Shown in pieces: positions 6,802-9,129 of a stretch of DNA of 9,129 bases. This DNA is from Planctomycetaceae bacterium (GTDB lineage: Bacteria > Planctomycetota > Planctomycetia > Pirellulales > Thermoguttaceae), in NCBI GenBank assembly GCA_031283825.1, contig JAITAZ010000576.1, forward strand, positions 1 through 9,129. Reading direction: 5' to 3'. How positions within the stretch are numbered: the first letter of the stretch is position 1; each line of letters starts with the position of its first letter. The notes below the pieces were generated by a model. It was not told the DNA's origin, ran no database searches, and saw only the letters and a list, made by a program, of their open reading frames with translations. The position numbers were made by a program, and so were the translations under genes.

Positions 6802-7004
6802 GATTTATATTTGAGTTAAGGTTAATAAAAAATTTTGAGACGTCAATTTTTGATAATAATTTGACGCGCGGATCAATAAAATCAGCGTAGTGTACAAATT
6901 CTTTAAAAATCAAGCAAGAGCAAAAAATCGCAAAGCGGTTCGGAATTTATTGAGAAAAATTTATAAAGAAAATTTTCAAAGACTTTTTGAGGTAATAATT
7001 ATTC

Positions 7005-7153
7005 TGAAAAAAAATCTCTCTCTTTTAAAAAGGCTGTTGTTTTCTGTTGAGTCGTTAATCATGGTTTTTAAATTAGGGTGTCCCCTAAGTCCCCGTTGTC
7101 GCCAATGTCCCCCCAAAAAATAATATGGTTTTTAAAAATCCGTGAACGGTTAC
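7005..7153 (+). repeat. Compound intergenic repeat, copy 2
   Basis: Positions about 7007-7072 align without gaps to about 251-316, with the last 26 bases identical. The module is then interrupted after ATGGTTTTTAAA (7061-7072) by about 52 bp containing a GTCCCC array. ATGGTTTTTAAA then appears again (7125-7136) and runs on into AATCCGTGAACGGTTAC, as copy 1 does without interruption at 305-334. This looks like an inserted array flanked by a 12-bp direct duplication. The array points opposite to that in copy 1. Confidence 0.75.
7080..7112 (-). repeat. GGGGACNNN array, four units, - strand
   Basis: On the + strand GTCCCC starts at 7080, 7089 and 7107, and a one-base variant GTCGCC at 7098, all in a strict 9-nt period with spacers TAA, GTT and AAT. 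The boundary GTCCCCCCAAAAAAT (7107-7121) is the exact reverse complement of 153-167 in copy 1, so the arrays share a defined edge. A small hairpin TTAGGG/CCCTAA (7073-7078 and 7083-7088) closes the other side. Confidence 0.85.
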
Positions 7154-7177
7154 GAAATTCTCTACAACTACAACTAT

Positions 7178-7465
7178 CTACTTTAAACGGTTAGAGATTT
7201 TTATTAGTTGCCAAAAAGCAATCGCGAATCCGCTTATTGTTCCGATTATTGCAAAAACTACTACTGTTCCGAGTAGATAATCAAGTCCGACTCCGAGCAG
7301 AAGCGGGATTATCATTTCGAATCCGATATTCGATATTTGGGCGGCAATTGCATAAGTTTTGTAGATTGAAATGTCGTCTTGCGATTCAGGATTTTTGACG
7401 TCCGAATTTAATTCATTTGCCGAGTCGAATTCAGACGATGATTTATTGTTACAATTATTATTCAT
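7178..7465 (-). CDS. AtpZ/AtpI-like small membrane protein
   Basis: This 95-residue protein has a polar, Asn/Ser/Glu-rich N-terminus (1-33) and then two hydrophobic segments, about 45-65 and 67-90. Around the turn it reads GVGLDYLLGT (58-67), then IIGTISGFAIAF (73-84). This spacing of Gly and Asp fits the AtpZ/AtpI family of F0F1-ATPase accessory proteins, small inner-membrane proteins linked to F0 c-ring assembly or Mg2+ handling. In many genomes this gene leads the atp operon, but here no atpB, atpE or other subunit follows. Instead there is a 376-nt repeat-bearing gap and then kpsF. The ATG at 7463-7465 has no visible Shine-Dalgarno sequence. The family call is based on topology and motif only, so it is moderate. 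Confidence 0.7.
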   Translation of the reverse strand: MNNNCNNKSSSEFDSANELNSDVKNPESQDDISIYKTYAIAAQISNIGFEMIIPLLLGVGLDYLLGTVVVFAIIGTISGFAIAFWQLIKISNRLK

Positions 7466-7542
7466 TTTTTATTTACGGTTGAAATATTACCAAAAACTTA
7501 ATTCCGAATTTCACAATTACTACTATATTAGGGAAAACATGA
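7466..7542. promoter_or_regulatory. Divergent promoter region
   Basis: These 77 nt separate the AtpZ-like gene (-) from the GNAT gene (+), so promoters for both should lie here or overlap the gene starts. AGGGA (7530-7534), 8 nt before the ATG at 7543, is the only plausible Shine-Dalgarno sequence in the window. A TATATT word (7524-7529) sits too close to the start to be an ordinary -10 unless the leader is extremely short. A four-codon frame (7539-7553) overlaps the GNAT start. Confidence 0.4.
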
Positions 7543-8007
7543 ATGGTCAATAATTGCGTGAAGATACGAGTTGCGTCGGCAGACGATGCAGATTTAATTT
7601 TACAGTTTATTTACGAGTTGGCAGAGTACGAACAATTAACGGATTCCGTCCAGATAACCGAACCGGTTTTACGCGATTGGATTACACGCGGCGAAATAGA
7701 AGTTCTAATAGCTGAAATTTCCGGCAAACCCGTTGGATTCGCGCTTTACTATTTTACCTATTCGACATTTCGCGGCGCGACAGGAATTTATATCGAAGAT
7801 TTATTTATTCGACCAGAATTTCGTCGAAATGGAATCGGCACGATGTTTTTCCGTGAAATTGCGTCAAGGGCAAAGTCGCGAGGTTGTTTTAAAATCGATT
7901 GGATGGTGTTGAATTGGAACGAAAAAAGCATCGAATTTTACAAGAAACTAGGCGGTCGTCCAATCGATGACTGGACAACATATCGACTAGACGTCAAACA
8001 ATTTTAA
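7543..8007 (+). CDS. SSAT-like GNAT N-acetyltransferase
   Basis: This 154-residue protein is a single GNAT domain that transfers acetyl from acetyl-CoA to an amine. The acetyl-CoA pyrophosphate loop is RRNGIGT (94-100). VGFALYYFTYSTFRG (64-78) and IYIEDLFI (82-89) form the central strands, and WNEKSIEFYKKLG (125-137) is the C-terminal motif, with Tyr133 in the usual general-acid position. The N-terminal pattern ELAEYEQ and the FTY and WNE-SI-FYK motifs strongly resemble the diamine acetyltransferase (SSAT) branch, which acetylates spermidine/spermine or thialysine. The substrate is therefore probably a small polyamine-like or lysine-like amine, but this is inference. The ATG at 7543 is backed by AGGGA 8 nt upstream. 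thiL begins 15 nt after the stop, so the two are likely cotranscribed. Confidence 0.88.
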   Translation: MVNNCVKIRVASADDADLILQFIYELAEYEQLTDSVQITEPVLRDWITRGEIEVLIAEISGKPVGFALYYFTYSTFRGATGIYIEDLFIRPEFRRNGIGTMFFREIASRAKSRGCFKIDWMVLNWNEKSIEFYKKLGGRPIDDWTTYRLDVKQF

Positions 8008-8022
8008 TTTGAAAATAATCTA

Positions 8023-8928
8023 ATGGAATTAGAATTAGTTAAATGGCTTCGGTCTGAATCTGGAATGGAACTTTTGGGCGACGATGCGGCGGCGGTTGAC
8101 GGCAAAGTATTTACTGTTGACATGCTAACAGAAGGCGTAGATTTTATTCTTTCTGAAGTTGAGCCGGAACTTATTGGTCGTAAATCTCTCGCTGTGAATT
8201 TGAGCGATATTGCCGCGATGGGTGCAAAACCTGAATCTGTACTTGTTGCGATTTCTTTTCCTTGCGGCGATTCGGCGGAGAATTTATCTCTTGCAAAAAA
8301 ATTGTATTCAGGGATGAAACCGTTGTTGGAAAAATATGACGTCAAAATACTTGGCGGCGATACGAATTGTTGGGACAATGGTTTAGTTATTTCTATTACG
8401 GCGATTGGTTCGATATTGCCGCAAGGCGTACTTAAACGTTCCGGTGCAAAAGCCGGCGATTCGATTCTTGTTACTGGAGAACTTGGAGGCAGTATTTTAA
8501 GTCGTCAATTTTTATTTGAGCCGCGAGTTTTTGAGTCAATTTATCTTAATCAAAATCATTCGATTCATGCGGCGATTGATATTAGCGATGGTTTAGCGAT
8601 TGATCTTTATCGTCTTGCTGTCGAAAGCAATTTAGGCGCGATTTTATATTCTGATAATATTCCAATTTCAAAAGACGCAATAATTTGTTCGCGAAATTCA
8701 GGACGCAAACCGATTGAACACGCTTTATCAGACGGAGAAGATTTTGAACTAATTCTTGCTGTTCCGCCGGAAGAATCAACAAGACTAATAGAATCTCAAC
8801 CGTTATTAAATCGTTTTGGAACGAGATTATTTTCAATTGGAAAATTCACAGACGACAAAAAAATGTTAATTAAAAATTCAGACGGAATAATAAAAAATCT
8901 AGAATGTAAAGGATTCGTACACAAGTAA
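8023..8928 (+). CDS. thiL: Thiamine-monophosphate kinase (ThiL)
   Basis: ThiL phosphorylates thiamine monophosphate with ATP to thiamine pyrophosphate, the last step of de novo cofactor synthesis in the cytosol. The 301 residues (family about 310-330) carry the PurM/AIR-synthase-type motifs in order: LGDDAAAV (18-25), VDMLTEGVDF (32-41), RKSLAVNLSDIAAMGAKP (53-70), GGDTN (111-115), SITAIG (124-129), GDSILVTGELGGS (145-157), AAIDISDGLAIDL (183-195) and GEDFEL (238-243). The Asp-rich metal/ATP site is intact. The N-terminus is a little shorter than in E. coli ThiL but still begins with the ELxLVxWLR helix just before GDD. No Shine-Dalgarno sequence and no TPP riboswitch are seen. It follows the GNAT gene by 15 nt and ends 29 nt before a strong terminator. 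Motifs such as GGSILSRQFLFEPRV recall planctomycete ThiL proteins, from memory. Confidence 0.95.
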   Translation: MELELVKWLRSESGMELLGDDAAAVDGKVFTVDMLTEGVDFILSEVEPELIGRKSLAVNLSDIAAMGAKPESVLVAISFPCGDSAENLSLAKKLYSGMKPLLEKYDVKILGGDTNCWDNGLVISITAIGSILPQGVLKRSGAKAGDSILVTGELGGSILSRQFLFEPRVFESIYLNQNHSIHAAIDISDGLAIDLYRLAVESNLGAILYSDNIPISKDAIICSRNSGRKPIEHALSDGEDFELILAVPPEESTRLIESQPLLNRFGTRLFSIGKFTDDKKMLIKNSDGIIKNLECKGFVHK

Positions 8929-8936
8929 GAAAATTA

Positions 8937-9009
8937 GTAACCGTTCACGTTCAAAAGAAAAAAAATCCTTCGCCCCGAAGGATTTTTTTTATCGTGCGTG
9001 AACGGTTAC
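8937..9009. repeat. 13-bp inverted repeat enclosing the thiL terminator
   Basis: GTAACCGTTCACG (8937-8949) is the perfect reverse complement of CGTGAACGGTTAC (8997-9009). The same word occurs at 7141-7153, and with one change at 322-334, both at the end of the compound repeats. It appears to be a recurring intergenic sequence word of this genome. Confidence 0.85.
8958..8990 (+). terminator. Rho-independent terminator after thiL
   Basis: A 15-bp perfect stem (8958-8972 with 8976-8990) has a CCC loop. The core TCCTTCG/CGAAGGA is followed by eight T. The A run on the 5' side makes it symmetric, so it could stop transcription from both strands. It closes the GNAT-thiL unit. Confidence 0.93.
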
Positions 9010-9031
9010 GATTATCGTTACTCCAAAGTTT

Positions 9032-9069
9032 CCCCGTCATATTTGATAGCCCCGTTAAATATGATGGGG
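9032..9069. repeat. Hairpin near the right edge
   Basis: CCCCGTCATATTT (9032-9044) faces AAATATGATGGGG (9057-9069), a 13-bp stem with one G-T pair and a 12-nt loop. ATCATATTT appears once more at 9087-9095. There is no T run after it, so it is more likely a palindromic repeat or operator than a terminator. The rest of 9010-9129 shows no gene; any gene to the right starts outside the window. Confidence 0.6.
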
Positions 9070-9129
9070 GAGATTGTCTTGTTGCTATCATATTTCACGG
9101 ATTTTGTGTAATTTGGTCTTAAAAACTAG

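Larger units (their letters stand above)
6802..7177. other. Intergenic region upstream of kpsF holding repeat copy 2
   Basis: The 376-nt gap lies between the AtpZ-like gene and kpsF, both on the - strand. The promoter of kpsF should lie in the part next to 6801, but no clear -35/-10 pair stands out. A weak inverted repeat, CGTCAA/TTGACG, sits at 6841-6846 and 6861-6866 and could be an operator or chance. Most of 7005-7153 is the second copy of the compound repeat. A + strand open frame (6890-7123) is judged non-coding. Confidence 0.6.

Noticed and set aside
6841..6866. CGTCAA/TTGACG inverted repeat upstream of kpsF as an operator.
   Set aside because: Only six pairs in AT-rich sequence with a 14-nt loop; it cannot be told from chance.
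6890..7123. A 77-codon + strand frame sharing the tail ESLIMVFK with the frame at 158-352, aligned without gaps over 22 codons.
   Set aside because: The shared part is a DNA repeat with the last 24 bases identical, and the differences are not mainly at third codon positions. The rest of the two frames is unrelated, and the start is GTG with no Shine-Dalgarno sequence.
7950..8030. A TPP riboswitch for thiL.
   Set aside because: Only 15 nt separate the GNAT stop from the thiL start, and no riboswitch core sequence is seen.
8004..8378. A 124-codon - strand frame at the thiL start.
   Set aside because: It is antisense to thiL, which carries all family motifs on the + strand.

Overview
The window looks like chromosomal DNA of an AT-rich, Gram-negative-type bacterium. 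The best guess is a low-GC member of the Planctomycetota, possibly host-associated. This rests on the style of the ThiL protein, on a very large OstA/LptA-like envelope protein next to a KpsF-type isomerase, and on the near absence of Shine-Dalgarno sequences. It is an inference from remembered family features, not a database result.

Layout. Positions 1-591 are non-coding and rich in repeats: two hairpins at the left edge, a compound repeat with a G-rich 9-nt tandem array, and an AT-rich leader. panB (592-1371, +) makes ketopantoate for pantothenate and CoA. A long palindrome (1371-1442) separates it from a convergent 1316-residue TM-anchored, beta-rich OstA/LptA-like protein (5452-1502, -). 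Upstream of that gene on the same strand are kpsF (6801-5731, -; arabinose-5-phosphate isomerase type, the first step towards Kdo) and a small AtpZ/AtpI-like membrane protein (7465-7178, -). The divergent + strand pair is an SSAT-like GNAT acetyltransferase (7543-8007) and thiL (8023-8928). The pair ends at a strong terminator (8958-8990) enclosed in a 13-bp inverted repeat. The last 120 bases hold another hairpin and no gene.

Function. kpsF and the OstA/LptA-like gene fit an outer-membrane lipopolysaccharide theme: one makes the Kdo precursor, the other may belong to a transport bridge. panB and thiL are cofactor genes. The GNAT probably acetylates a small amine.

The most unusual content is intergenic. 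Three gaps (about 120-335, 5522-5598 and 7005-7153) carry relatives of one modular repeat family. Its marks are GGGGACNNN tandem arrays, the words ATGGTTTTTAAA and GCTGTTTTTTTTTA, a 26-bp identical block, and the word GTGAACRGTTAC. One copy looks like an occupied insertion site flanked by a 12-bp direct duplication, and another copy holds the uninterrupted site. panB also sits between nested inverted repeats of 20 bp (inner) and 13 bp (outer). This is the best candidate here for an undescribed element.
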